Below are positions 1 to 7,779 of a stretch of 64,000 nucleotides of DNA, in pieces (position 1 is the first letter of the stretch; each line of letters starts with the position of its first letter). Both the position numbers and the translations under genes were made by a program. The notes under the pieces were generated by a model. It searched no databases, was not told the origin of the DNA, and worked only from the letters and a program-made list of their open reading frames with translations. Source of the stretch: Candidatus Melainabacteria bacterium (GTDB taxonomy: Bacteria; Cyanobacteriota; Vampirovibrionia; Obscuribacterales; Obscuribacteraceae). The DNA lies in contig PLXC01000119.1 in NCBI GenBank assembly GCA_003151275.1, positions 15,946 through 79,945 on the forward strand, given 5' to 3'.

Positions 1-737
1 CGAACAATCTTCATGAAAAGGTTGTTGTGAAAGAATCCAGTATCCCGATTCGTTGCGATGAAGTGCTGCGGGAGAAGGCTCGAGAATTATTTGAGCGGGA
101 GGCGCTCTTCCTCTACAAGCTGGAACATCCTCGCATCGCAAGAGTGATCGACTACTTCGTGGAAGAAAGTAAAGATTACCTCGTGCTTGAATACGTGCAA
201 GGTCGTTCGCTCCGTCAAGTCGTCCGCAGCAATGGACCATTTAATGAGAAGAGAACAGCCGATATCGCTTTGCAGATTTGCGACATATTGCAGTATTTGC
301 ATGGACAGAAACCACAAGTTTTACACCGCGATCTGACGCCAGACAACCTGGTTTTGCGTGATGATGGAGAAATCGTTCTGATCGACTTTGGCGCCGCCAA
401 TGAATTCATTGGTACCGCCACTGGTACCGTGATTGGCAAGCAATGTTACATCGCGCCTGAGCAATTTAAAGGCAAGGCAGTTCCCCAAAGTGACTTGTAT
501 TCACTTGGTTGCACGATGCACTATTTGCTGACCGGGCAGGATCCTGAGCCGCTTTCTCAGTCGCGACCAATGCTTCTGAACAGTCTCATTTCCAGCACGA
601 TGGACGATCTTGTCGCTGCCACCACAGCCATCGAGTTGAAAGAGCGCACAGCTTCTGCGGGGCAATTTGCGCACCTGGTTGAAGAAATTTACAACCCTAA
701 AATCGAACTTCGTGAGCGCAGGAAACAGATGGCATGA
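1..737 (+). CDS. Ser/Thr protein kinase, 5' end cut by window edge
   Basis: Eukaryote-like (Hanks-type) kinase that would transfer phosphate from ATP to Ser/Thr of unknown targets. The reading frame stays open to the left edge: codons before the GTG at 27 read HEKVVVKES, which aligns with the VVLKE strand holding the ATP-binding lysine in the next gene, so the glycine-rich loop and true start lie outside the window. Visible motifs are the catalytic loop HRDLTPDN, the metal-binding DFG, an APE-like APEQF and a conserved DLYSLG segment. No membrane segment follows the kinase domain. The stop overlaps the start of the next gene (ATGA), and the two kinase domains are clearly paralogous, so a tandem duplication in one operon is likely. 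Kinase identity is secure; substrate unknown. Confidence 0.9.
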   Translation, partial: NNLHEKVVVKESSIPIRCDEVLREKARELFEREALFLYKLEHPRIARVIDYFVEESKDYLVLEYVQGRSLRQVVRSNGPFNEKRTADIALQICDILQYLHGQKPQVLHRDLTPDNLVLRDDGEIVLIDFGAANEFIGTATGTVIGKQCYIAPEQFKGKAVPQSDLYSLGCTMHYLLTGQDPEPLSQSRPMLLNSLISSTMDDLVAATTAIELKERTASAGQFAHLVEEIYNPKIELRERRKQMA

Positions 738-2518
738 GAACGGTTTTTCAATTGCTCAAGCATAGGCCCGACGGCGATCAAGACGTAGCTGAATCGCGTG
801 ATGAACGAGAAAAAGCGATGCGCTGGCATCGGAAGGAAGCTAGTATCAAATCTGTTTTGGTCTTTGTCGCAATGGCCGGAGCCTTGTGTTTTGGCGTGCA
901 GAATGCACTTTTGATTTGCGCTTTCATGTGTTCAGTAATGATTTGTGCTCGTATTCACGAATGGATTCCATCCGAGAAAACGGCGCGCTTAAATCGCTCT
1001 AGACCGACCAGGGTGCTTACTAAAGACGGAGCCAGAGATCTTGTTCTTTGGCTGAGCTACGACCCGCCAAACTTTTTGCAAAAACCCTTAAGATTTATTG
1101 GTAGCGCAGCTGGTGCCACACAGGGTTTGTTTTGCATTCTGCTTCTCATATTTGGCATTCAATATGGATTCATTGTAGTCTGCTTTCTCCTTTTGGTTGG
1201 GCTGGTAATCGGATTCTATGCAAATTTAGCCATTGATAGAAATGAGCGTATTAGTCGTGCTCATATTTTGTTGACCAAAGACGGCATTGGCTTTGATTAT
1301 TCAAGGATGGTAAGTCTTCTGAAATACCCGCCAATGAACTGGGAGAAGATCGAATCGGTTACATTTACCAAGATGTCTGGTTTTCTGTCAGAAAATACTG
1401 TTCTCCAATTTCGGATTTCAATGTTAGATTGGCCGTTAGAATGCGAAAACATTATCTCGAAGTCGCCCGGAAATTTCTTTGTTGAGGATCAAGGCGCCGA
1501 GCAGAAGCTCGTTTTGAACCTTCGTTCGGATGGCTTCGCGTCCGGAATCCATCGCCGCGACCTAATCGCTTTCATCACGGACAGTTTGCCAGCCGAGAAA
1601 ATCCTTGGACGACATACTGAAAATCAATCCGGCAACAATATTCAAGTCTCATATACGGATATTTGGCTTGGCGCATTAACCTCTCAGACTGCCAGAATGC
1701 GTAGAAACGACTTGCCTGCCAAGACCGTCGTTCATGGAGGCAAATATACAATTCAAGACCAACTAGGCGCTGGTGGTCAAGGTGTGGCTTACGCCGCCCT
1801 GGAAAACGAGACTGGTCGGATGGTGGTTTTAAAGGAATTTGTCTTGCCGGCGTCGGCGAGACAAGCAACCCAGACTAAAGCGCTAGAGCATGTCCAGAAA
1901 GAAGCCACTCTGCTCAAGCAGCTAGAGCATCCACAAATCGTCAAGTATGTTGATTTCTTTGTTGAAGACCAGCGCGCTTATCTCGTTCTCGAACATATAG
2001 ATGGCATGAATTTGCGCAAGTTTGTTCAAAAGAACGGTCCGATTACGCAAACTTCGGCGATCGGCTTGTCGATGCAAATGTGCGATATCCTCATTTATTT
2101 GCATAGCCTTCCCACCCCAGTCGTTCACCGTGACTTTACGCCCGATAATTTGATGTACGCTAATTTCGAAACAGTAAAATTACTTGATTTCAATGTTGCG
2201 CAACAACTCGAATTAGCTAACAGCCGCACTGTCGTGGGCAAGCATGCCTATTTGCCTCCCGAGCAGTTTAGAGGAAGGGCGACAATTCGGAGCGATATCT
2301 ATGCGCTTGGCGCTACAATGTTTTTCCTGTTAACCGGCGACGACCCGGAACCAATTTCCACTTCACATCCTCAGCTGACGTTGCCTCATTTAAGTCCTGA
2401 GTTGGATGCGATAGTTGCCAGGGCGACGGAAACGTCGGAGCAGAAACGGTACCCGGATTCTGCGGCTGTAAAAGCCGACTTGAATCTTTTGTTAGTAGGT
2501 CAACCCCTCGCTCGTTAA
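734..2518 (+). CDS. Membrane-anchored Ser/Thr kinase with DFN in place of DFG
   Basis: 594 aa. Hydrophobic hairpins at about residues 40-73 and 122-166 suggest four membrane passes; residues 167-330 form a soluble domain I do not recognise; a C-terminal kinase domain spans about 335-590. The kinase part shows the glycine loop GAGGQG (345-350), the lysine in VVLKE (K367), HRD at 465-467 with catalytic-loop N472, and PPEQF. The metal-binding motif reads DFN (485-487) rather than DFG: the aspartate is kept but the glycine is replaced, which could alter activation-loop movement. The start ATG overlaps the stop of the upstream paralogous kinase, implying translational coupling. Presumably an inner-membrane signalling kinase; activity is likely but not certain. 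Confidence 0.88.
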   Translation: MRTVFQLLKHRPDGDQDVAESRDEREKAMRWHRKEASIKSVLVFVAMAGALCFGVQNALLICAFMCSVMICARIHEWIPSEKTARLNRSRPTRVLTKDGARDLVLWLSYDPPNFLQKPLRFIGSAAGATQGLFCILLLIFGIQYGFIVVCFLLLVGLVIGFYANLAIDRNERISRAHILLTKDGIGFDYSRMVSLLKYPPMNWEKIESVTFTKMSGFLSENTVLQFRISMLDWPLECENIISKSPGNFFVEDQGAEQKLVLNLRSDGFASGIHRRDLIAFITDSLPAEKILGRHTENQSGNNIQVSYTDIWLGALTSQTARMRRNDLPAKTVVHGGKYTIQDQLGAGGQGVAYAALENETGRMVVLKEFVLPASARQATQTKALEHVQKEATLLKQLEHPQIVKYVDFFVEDQRAYLVLEHIDGMNLRKFVQKNGPITQTSAIGLSMQMCDILIYLHSLPTPVVHRDFTPDNLMYANFETVKLLDFNVAQQLELANSRTVVGKHAYLPPEQFRGRATIRSDIYALGATMFFLLTGDDPEPISTSHPQLTLPHLSPELDAIVARATETSEQKRYPDSAAVKADLNLLLVGQPLAR

Positions 2519-2524
2519 TAACTC

Positions 2525-3418
2525 GTGAGAGTTCTAATGCCAAAAGATGTGTCTGTTTGTTTTCCCGAGAAGCAATCCTTGGGCAGCCTATACACTGCCG
2601 AGCATGCGTTTCCACACCAGAGAAAGTGGGTGGGGGAAGCGCGTGGAAAAGTGATTCTACAGGTTGCTGATGATCGGATGCTCGGCGTCGCGCTTGGCTC
2701 TCTTGGCTGGGAAGGTCTGTCCAACACCGAAGTAACCGAGTTGGCAATGCTGGAGTCGCTGGACGTCTCAACGTGCCAATTTTCGGAGCGCTCTTTCACG
2801 GCACCAACCGATCTATCTGGTTTGGTGGAAATTCGTTTGGACTACTTGAAAATCGGTGATTCAGAATTGCGTTTGCTGCGTCGATTCGCGGGACTGAAGA
2901 CGATCTGGTTAACCGGAACTGAAATCACCGATGGTGGCTTACGAGAATTCAAAGACTTTCCGCATATAACAAACTTGGTGATGAAGAGCACGGGTGTAAC
3001 TGATCAAGGACTAGCAAACATGGGCCAGATAGCCAGTTTGCAAGGCATCAACTTGCCTGCGCAAATAACCGATCACGGTCTTGATTATTTGAGTTACTTT
3101 CCGTCCTTGAAGCGTCTCGATTTGTCATTCACCAAGATTACAAATGAAGGACTGAAGAGAATGTCCGATTTGCCGATGTTGGCTGAGTTGTACGTCAACG
3201 ACACTATGATCAGTGATGATGGGTTGTTGCATTTGCAGCCGCTGAAATCATTGAGAGCAGTGTTCCTTAGTGGCACCAAAGTTTCAGATGCCGGCCTCAA
3301 TCATTTAGAACACTGTGTAAATCTCGAACATCTCGAGCTGAGAGATACCAGAGCAACTGAAATCGGTGTGGCTCGATTAAGATCGAGACTGCCAAATTGT
3401 GCGGTGTTTGGGCCTTAA
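2525..3418 (+). CDS. Leucine-rich-repeat protein
   Basis: 297 aa. From about residue 100 it is built of 23-24-residue leucine-rich repeats with the pattern ITDxGLxxLxxLxxLxxLxLxxT, at least six in a row; the first ~100 residues are less regular. This repeat type is known from planctomycete and other bacterial LRR proteins and usually mediates protein-protein contact. No signal peptide or membrane segment is visible, so it is probably cytoplasmic. It starts seven bases after the second kinase (GTG at 2525, or ATG at 2537) and is likely the third gene of a kinase-kinase-LRR operon, where it could act as substrate or adaptor. That role is inference. Confidence 0.85.
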   Translation: MRVLMPKDVSVCFPEKQSLGSLYTAEHAFPHQRKWVGEARGKVILQVADDRMLGVALGSLGWEGLSNTEVTELAMLESLDVSTCQFSERSFTAPTDLSGLVEIRLDYLKIGDSELRLLRRFAGLKTIWLTGTEITDGGLREFKDFPHITNLVMKSTGVTDQGLANMGQIASLQGINLPAQITDHGLDYLSYFPSLKRLDLSFTKITNEGLKRMSDLPMLAELYVNDTMISDDGLLHLQPLKSLRAVFLSGTKVSDAGLNHLEHCVNLEHLELRDTRATEIGVARLRSRLPNCAVFGP

Positions 3419-3442
3419 ATCAGCGAATTTGGACTAGTACCG

Positions 3443-3600
3443 AAAACTCGGACTGTGGTGAAAACTCGGACTTATCGAGAACTCGGACTGTGTCGAAAAC
3501 TCGGACTTATCGAGGACTCGGACTGTGTCGAAAACTCGGACTTGTATCGAGATCGGGCTCCTATTCAGAACTCGGACTCCGATCCATAACTCGGACTGTG
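3443..3600. repeat. Tandem repeat, 35-bp unit of two ~17.5-bp halves, 5' of dispersed element copy 1
   Basis: The octamer CTCGGACT starts at 3447, 3465, 3482, 3500, 3517 and 3535, with degenerate units near 3552, 3571 and 3590. Spacings alternate 18 and 17, giving a 35-bp higher-order unit in which the halves differ (TGTGTCGAAAA against TATCGAGAA). There are no unique spacers, so it is not a CRISPR array. It lies directly after the LRR stop and leads into the dispersed structured element. Confidence 0.85.
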
Positions 3601-3637
3601 AATTTTACCGAGGGTATCGATAAAATTTTTACAGCGG

Positions 3638-3867
3638 TTCGAGAACTGTTTATGGGGTATGAGGTATCTCCCTACCAGTTTTTATCGTTTAATATGTTAA
3701 GCAAAAAACGCAGGTTTGACCGATGCTGAAAAGTCTGTCTTGTCGGCTATTTTGGGAATCGTCAAAGCCTGGAGACGTTGATGTAATATAGCTTTACGTG
3801 AGTGTGGAAGTCGTATTTGGGGGAAGTGGTCCTGCTTTTAATGTGGCTCAATTTTTTGAGCACTCGT
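3638..3867 (+). repeat. Dispersed structured element, family 1, copy 1
   Basis: About 230 bp, matching 60240-60469 over its whole length and 25141-25285 in its core. Outer helix: 3711-3720 (CAGGTTTGAC) pairs with 3761-3771 (GTCAAAGCCTG), one bulged G. Inner helix: 3723-3728 (ATGCTG) pairs with 3744-3750 (CGGC, bulged T, AT), closing a 15-nt loop that begins AAAAG. A perfect 6-bp hairpin with a TTTT loop lies at 3846-3861. The AAAGC at 3764-3768 could instead pair with GCTTT at 3791-3795, so two folds compete. Possible non-coding RNA or small non-autonomous mobile element. A reading frame from GTG 3798 overlaps its 3' part but has no ribosome-binding site. Confidence 0.8.
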
Positions 3868-3880
3868 ATCCAGAAACTGT

Positions 3881-4024
3881 GGAGTTGTATCCGGACTTAG
3901 AGTCGGAGTTGTATCCGGACTTAGAGTCGGAGTTGTATCCGGACTTAGAGTTGGAGTTGTATCCGGACTTAGAGTTGGACTTGTATTCGGATTTAGACCT
4001 GGAGTCGTATCCGGACCTTGCATC
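3881..4024. repeat. Tandem repeat, 24-bp unit, about 6 copies
   Basis: Units start at 3881, 3905, 3929, 3953, 3977 and 4001. The first four are nearly identical (GGAGTTGTATCC followed by GGACTTAGAGTC or its T-ending variant); the last two are degenerate. Because 24 is divisible by 3, frames stay open on both strands (an ELYPDLES-type octapeptide on +, PDTTPTLS on -). This periodicity explains the open frames, so they are not evidence of a gene. It sits directly 3' of dispersed element copy 1. Confidence 0.85.
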
Positions 4025-4139
4025 CGAATTCGATTTCGTATCGAGGATTATTTCCTGTGCTGGGATATAGGGCCAGTATTTAGGACTATGGAGTCTGCTC
4101 GGGATCGCTAGATATCGTTCGACGATTGCGTTCCCGGGA

Positions 4140-4556
4140 CTACGGAGAATCGTCTATAACTCCTTTTGTGATTGCAGAACCTTTGTGAACATCAAGCTTT
4201 GCTGTTTTACCAACAACCTTATTGATGTCCTTAATCGAGTCTGAATCAACCATATCGCTCGAGTTTTTTAGCACCAGTTGATTTTTTGCGATTTGCTCAC
4301 CCTTCGTGATTTCTTCGCTTGCTACTACCACTGGTGCCATGGCTTTGCTGTCAGCGGAGTCATTCTTAGTGGATTCATCAACTTCGGACTTAACCGCAAC
4401 TTCCCGCGCGGCTTCTTCTTTGCGCATTTGTTCTTGTTTTTGGATCGCTTCAGTCTCTTTCAATTTTCTCGGAGCTGTGATCAATACACCAGCAACGAGG
4501 ATTGTGATGCCAACGACATTACCAACAAAAAACGAAGAAACTCTGTCCATAGACAA
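4140..4556 (-). CDS. Membrane-anchored SAF-domain protein (CpaB/FlgA-like)
   Basis: 138 aa. An N-terminal membrane segment (about residues 8-28) is followed by a charged, probably helical stretch (30-70) and a C-terminal SAF-like domain (about 75-135), with the typical start VVVASEEITKGEQI and the later motif LDVHKGSAIT. SAF domains occur in CpaB/RcpC pilus assembly proteins and in FlgA, where they bind periplasmic or cell-wall structures. No other pilus genes are nearby, so the partner is unknown. Start is ATG 4556 or the second ATG at 4550. Its 3' end faces the 24-bp repeat array. Confidence 0.7.
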   Translation of the reverse strand: MSMDRVSSFFVGNVVGITILVAGVLITAPRKLKETEAIQKQEQMRKEEAAREVAVKSEVDESTKNDSADSKAMAPVVVASEEITKGEQIAKNQLVLKNSSDMVDSDSIKDINKVVGKTAKLDVHKGSAITKGVIDDSP

Positions 4557-4648
4557 CCTGCGTGCGACTTTATATAGCCTAGCACGAGGTACTTTCAGTT
4601 GCCAAATCGATATGAGGCGCCAGACTCGCGTCTGTTCTGCGCTGCTGT

Positions 4649-5359
4649 TTATTCGCCGGTCATGTCTTTTTTAGTCATCCAATCGAAAAATCGAGCCCAC
4701 CATGTCCGATTAGCTTGTTCGACCTCGGAGCGCATTTTAGTCAGTTTCATGCGTTCGATTTCCAATTTCACTTTGGCAAATTCAGCTTTGAACTCGTCTG
4801 CCGTGAACGCAATCGCCATCGCTCTCTCTGATTGAGCTTTCAGGTCCGGAAGCAACCTGATTTCGTTCTGTAGTGAGGCTAATCTTGCTCTATCGTCGAC
4901 ACGGTCAGTTAATAACCGGATGATAGTGCCTTGTGCTTCGACAAGCAGCGTGCGCAATTCGGCCACTTCAGCGGTTCTGTCTGCAACAGTGAAAGGCTCC
5001 TGTTTCTCGATTTTTGGCGGAGCAAACGAGAGTTCGGTTTCGTTGAATTCGCTCTCGTCGCTGTTTTTGACGAGCTCGACGAAACCTTCCATGATCTGGA
5101 TAAGTTCAGCTCTAGAAACTCTCGGCTTGGATTGATCCGGCTGCTGCGCAATCGGAGCTGGAAGGTTCGGCGTTTCGGGCGTTAATTCTGGTGCAACCTG
5201 GACCTGTTCAGCCTTTTTAGATTGGACGCGTTCGATCTTGATTTCGATTGGCTGCTCGTCGGTGCTTGTGATTGGCTCGATCTCTCGATCTTCTGCAAAG
5301 AGATGCGTCAAGGCATCTTTCATCGCAGATTCTGCAATTTCCGCTGTCGTCATTTCCAC
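4649..5359 (-). CDS. Hypothetical coiled-coil protein
   Basis: 236 aa, family not recognised. Residues 1-40 are acidic, 40-80 rich in Pro/Gln/Glu, and about 125-220 have heptad-like charged and leucine patterning (AEVAELRTLLVEAQ, then LKAQSERAMAIAF) that suggests a coiled coil; the C-terminus WWARFFDWMTKK is amphipathic and could touch the membrane. No signal peptide or transmembrane helix. It is upstream of the SAF-domain gene on the same strand with about 90 bp between them, so they may be co-transcribed. Function unknown. Confidence 0.65.
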   Translation of the reverse strand: MEMTTAEIAESAMKDALTHLFAEDREIEPITSTDEQPIEIKIERVQSKKAEQVQVAPELTPETPNLPAPIAQQPDQSKPRVSRAELIQIMEGFVELVKNSDESEFNETELSFAPPKIEKQEPFTVADRTAEVAELRTLLVEAQGTIIRLLTDRVDDRARLASLQNEIRLLPDLKAQSERAMAIAFTADEFKAEFAKVKLEIERMKLTKMRSEVEQANRTWWARFFDWMTKKDMTGE

Positions 5360-6155
5360 TCCTATCCGTTCCCCACACTAATTATCCAGACTCATCCTGA
5401 GATTGTCTAGTTTTCTTTTGGCGCTATATATGGTGCACCATATGGTGCACTACGCGCTGCATATTGATTAGCGTGTTTCCCCAGGAGTCCAACTTAATTC
5501 AATGGCTGAGGTTGGAGATATGGGGGAATTCCCTCTCCTCGCGGCTAATTGCCAAGTGGAGATTAGTCTCCTCTAATTTGCAAATTCTGGTTGGATAAAG
5601 GCTTGAGGATTTTGTTTATCTCTCCGGGGAAATTTCTTTCTCGCACCGTATATGGTGTGAACATGGATCTCAGCCGTTATGAACCGTCCATTTGCTCGTT
5701 TCCTTCAGTTTCTGGTGAGGGAAGCGATGGTGGCACTAACGGCATAAGCTTTCAACATGTTTGCGAGGCTCAGTTTGAATCGATCGACTCAATAAAAGAA
5801 TGATCGACGACCAAATAAAAGAATAGATAGTTTGTAAATCCGCATCTTGCTAATCAGGCTCGTTTAAGTTATGGTGGTGAAATCAAATTACATACAAAAA
5901 AGTTCGGTGGAAATTAATGGAAAAAGTTTTGAGAAATACGGGTTATCCGCTGCGTCATTGACGAGCGTTCTCGGTATCTACTTGGTTTGATATTCGCGGC
6001 AGCCCAGCGGGCTTTCGGGCGATTGTATGACGTGTACTGAGGATGCTCTCTGACAATATAGTCAGAGCCTTTAGGCATTCTTGATAGTCAAGGCAATCGC
6101 CCGTTTTGTGCGTCTGGGTTTTTACAACTTAGTTATTTGCGGAGTGTTGGGCACA
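5360..6155. other. Long intergenic region with palindromes; no convincing gene
   Basis: Nearly 800 bases between a - strand and a + strand gene. I see no supported coding region; the short frame at 5591-5803 has no ribosome-binding site or recognisable content. Palindromes include 5433-5450, GGGAATTCCC near 5524-5533, GGAG/CTCC around ATTAGT near 5558-5571, and a 7-bp perfect hairpin (CTCTGAC/GTCAGAG) at 6048-6067 in the leader of the ABC genes. The 11-mer AATAAAAGAAT occurs twice near 5790-5825. The region probably carries divergent promoters and operators. Confidence 0.5.
5429..5452. promoter_or_regulatory. 18-bp perfect palindrome within a 12-bp tandem repeat, candidate operator
   Basis: GTGCACCATATGGTGCAC at 5433-5450 is a perfect palindrome and also forms two tandem copies of TATGGTGCACNA (5429-5440, 5441-5452). 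A related half-site (ACCGTATATGGT) occurs near 5645-5656. It lies about 75 bp upstream of the coiled-coil gene start. Such symmetry is typical of binding sites for dimeric repressors; no regulator gene is adjacent. Confidence 0.45.
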
Positions 6156-6896
6156 ATGAACAACATAGTAGAAGTGCGCGGCTTGCGAAAAGAATTCGGC
6201 AAGACTGTGGCAATCGAAAATTTAAATTTTGAAGTGAAGCGCGGTGAGATCCTGGGTTTCCTGGGAGCGAACGGTGCTGGTAAAACGACGACCATCTTTA
6301 TGCTCCTTGGTCTGATCACTCCGTCAAAAGGAACGATCAAAGTCTTTGGTCAGGAATTGCAATCAAACAGAGTGCAAATCTTGCAGCGTATGAATTTCGC
6401 ATCCGCATATCAGCAATTGCCATACAACTTGCTGGTTTGGGAAAACCTTTATGTGTTTGCGGAAATTTATGGAGTGCGCAATAGCAAAAAGAAAATCGAT
6501 GATTTGTTGGAGACTTTTGAGTTGTCTCACATGAGAAAAAATCTGACCGGGTCGCTATCATCAGGCGAACAGACGCGTTTGACGCTCTGTAAGTCATTGT
6601 TGAACGATCCAGAACTGCTTCTTCTCGACGAGCCGACTGCAAGTTTGGACCCGGACCAAGCCGACAAAGTCCGTAAGATCATTGCCGGACGTCAACGCGA
6701 TTCAGGAATGACTGTAATCAACACGTCGCACAACATGATCGACGTTTCTGAGCTTTGTGATCGAATCCTATTTATGCAAAGTGGCCAGGTCGTCGCCAAC
6801 GGCTCGGCTGCAGATCTATTGAATAAGTTCAAAAGCAAGAGCCTCGAGGAAGCGTTCATCACAATGGCGCGTACACAACTCGTAGAAAAGGTATAG
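6156..6896 (+). CDS. ABC transporter ATP-binding protein
   Basis: About 246 aa from ATG 6156. Motifs: Walker A GANGAGKTT, signature LSSGEQTR, Walker B LLLLDEPTASLD, and the switch histidine in NTSHNM. Best fit is the ATPase of an ABC-2 type exporter (CcmA/NodI-like). An in-frame TTG at 6081 would add 25 residues, but domain homology starts right after the ATG (IVEVRGLRKEFG), so the ATG is preferred. The permease gene begins 4 bases after the stop, so the pair forms one transporter with cytoplasmic ATPase and membrane subunit. Substrate unknown. Confidence 0.92.
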   Translation: MNNIVEVRGLRKEFGKTVAIENLNFEVKRGEILGFLGANGAGKTTTIFMLLGLITPSKGTIKVFGQELQSNRVQILQRMNFASAYQQLPYNLLVWENLYVFAEIYGVRNSKKKIDDLLETFELSHMRKNLTGSLSSGEQTRLTLCKSLLNDPELLLLDEPTASLDPDQADKVRKIIAGRQRDSGMTVINTSHNMIDVSELCDRILFMQSGQVVANGSAADLLNKFKSKSLEEAFITMARTQLVEKV

Positions 6897-6900
6897 GAAA

Positions 6901-7692
6901 ATGAATTGGAGAATAATCAGGGCACTAATCGTTAAATACGCATTTACGTGCTCGCGTAACAACTTCCGCGTCATGGACATTTTCTTCTGGCCGGTTATGG
7001 ATCTGCTCTTGTGGGGATTTGTAACCGTCTATATGTTGAAAGTAAGTAACGCTGTGCCAACGTTCATCACGTTTTTTATCGCCGCAATTATTTTGTGGAA
7101 CGTGCTTTATCGAGCGCAGCAAGTGGTCAGTGTGTCATTTCTGGACGATGTCTGGTCTCGTAACTTGCTCAACATTTTTGCCTCTCCGATCAGAGCAACA
7201 GAATATGTCGGCGCCTCGTACATCATGGGACTGGTGCAATCTTTGGTTGTCCTGATCATCCTCGGGACGCTGGCCTATTTCGTTCATTCCTTAAACATAC
7301 TGACGATGGGTTTATATCTTGGACTTCTGTTCGGAAATTTGATCTTAATGGGTTGGTCCATAGGTCTGATGACGACAGGATGTATTTTAAGATGGGGACC
7401 TCCTGCAGAAGCGCTCGCATGGGCAATTCCAGGGATAATTCAACCGTTGTCGGCTGTGTTTTATCCGATTAGCGTTTTGCCTGGTTGGTTGCAACCAATT
7501 GCAATTTGCTTCCCGGCTTCGCATGTGTTCGAAGGAATGCGAGAGATTCTATCTGGACACGCAGTGAGCCCGCATCACGTTCTGTGTGCATTCCTGCTGA
7601 ACATCTTGTACATGGCTTTGGCCGCGTACGTGTTTAAGTCCTGTCTCGACGGAGCAAAGATGCGCGGTTCGTTGGTCAAGTACGGTACATAA
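6901..7692 (+). CDS. ABC-2 type transporter permease
   Basis: 263 aa with about six predicted membrane helices, including the segment before the conserved PLSAVFYPISVLPGW motif typical of ABC-2 permeases (NodJ/drug or polysaccharide exporters). It follows the ATPase gene by 4 bases, and dimers of each would form the exporter. Substrate cannot be told; known relatives move drugs, lipids or polysaccharides. The gene ends convergently with mrdA, with a palindromic repeat in the gap. Confidence 0.9.
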   Translation: MNWRIIRALIVKYAFTCSRNNFRVMDIFFWPVMDLLLWGFVTVYMLKVSNAVPTFITFFIAAIILWNVLYRAQQVVSVSFLDDVWSRNLLNIFASPIRATEYVGASYIMGLVQSLVVLIILGTLAYFVHSLNILTMGLYLGLLFGNLILMGWSIGLMTTGCILRWGPPAEALAWAIPGIIQPLSAVFYPISVLPGWLQPIAICFPASHVFEGMREILSGHAVSPHHVLCAFLLNILYMALAAYVFKSCLDGAKMRGSLVKYGT

Positions 7693-7725
7693 GCCGGGCA
7701 GCTTGCTGCATAGGCTATCCTCGGA
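7693..7725. repeat. Palindromic dispersed repeat, copy A (REP-like)
   Basis: 33 bp that recur in inverted orientation at 25317-25349 with one mismatch. Internally it folds: GCAGC/GCTGC around a TT turn, then ATAG/CTAT, with outer bases able to pair. It sits between the convergent ABC permease and mrdA genes, where it may also act as a transcription end or mRNA stabiliser. Confidence 0.7.
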
Positions 7726-7779
7726 TAAGCCGCGGTCCAGGCAGATGTGAGGAGCATCCACTTGGGTCCGCCCTGGGGC

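Noticed and set aside
3443..3600. CRISPR-like array
   Set aside because: The 17/18-bp units are contiguous with no unique spacers, and no cas genes are present.
3443..3867. Type III toxin-antitoxin (repeat RNA plus toxin)
   Set aside because: The ~35-bp repeat fits the idea, but no ToxN-like gene follows at any copy; the next gene is a convergent SAF-domain protein.
3838..4070. Octapeptide-repeat proteins on either strand across the 24-bp array
   Set aside because: A 24-bp period automatically keeps frames open on both strands; no ribosome-binding site or conserved start beyond the element overlap.
5591..5803. 70-aa frame upstream of the ABC genes
   Set aside because: No ribosome-binding site, no recognisable motif, and it lies amid palindromes and AT-rich DNA.
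6081..6155. N-terminal extension of the ABC ATPase from TTG 6081
   Set aside because: Family homology begins at the ATG 6156, and the extension overlaps the leader hairpin region.
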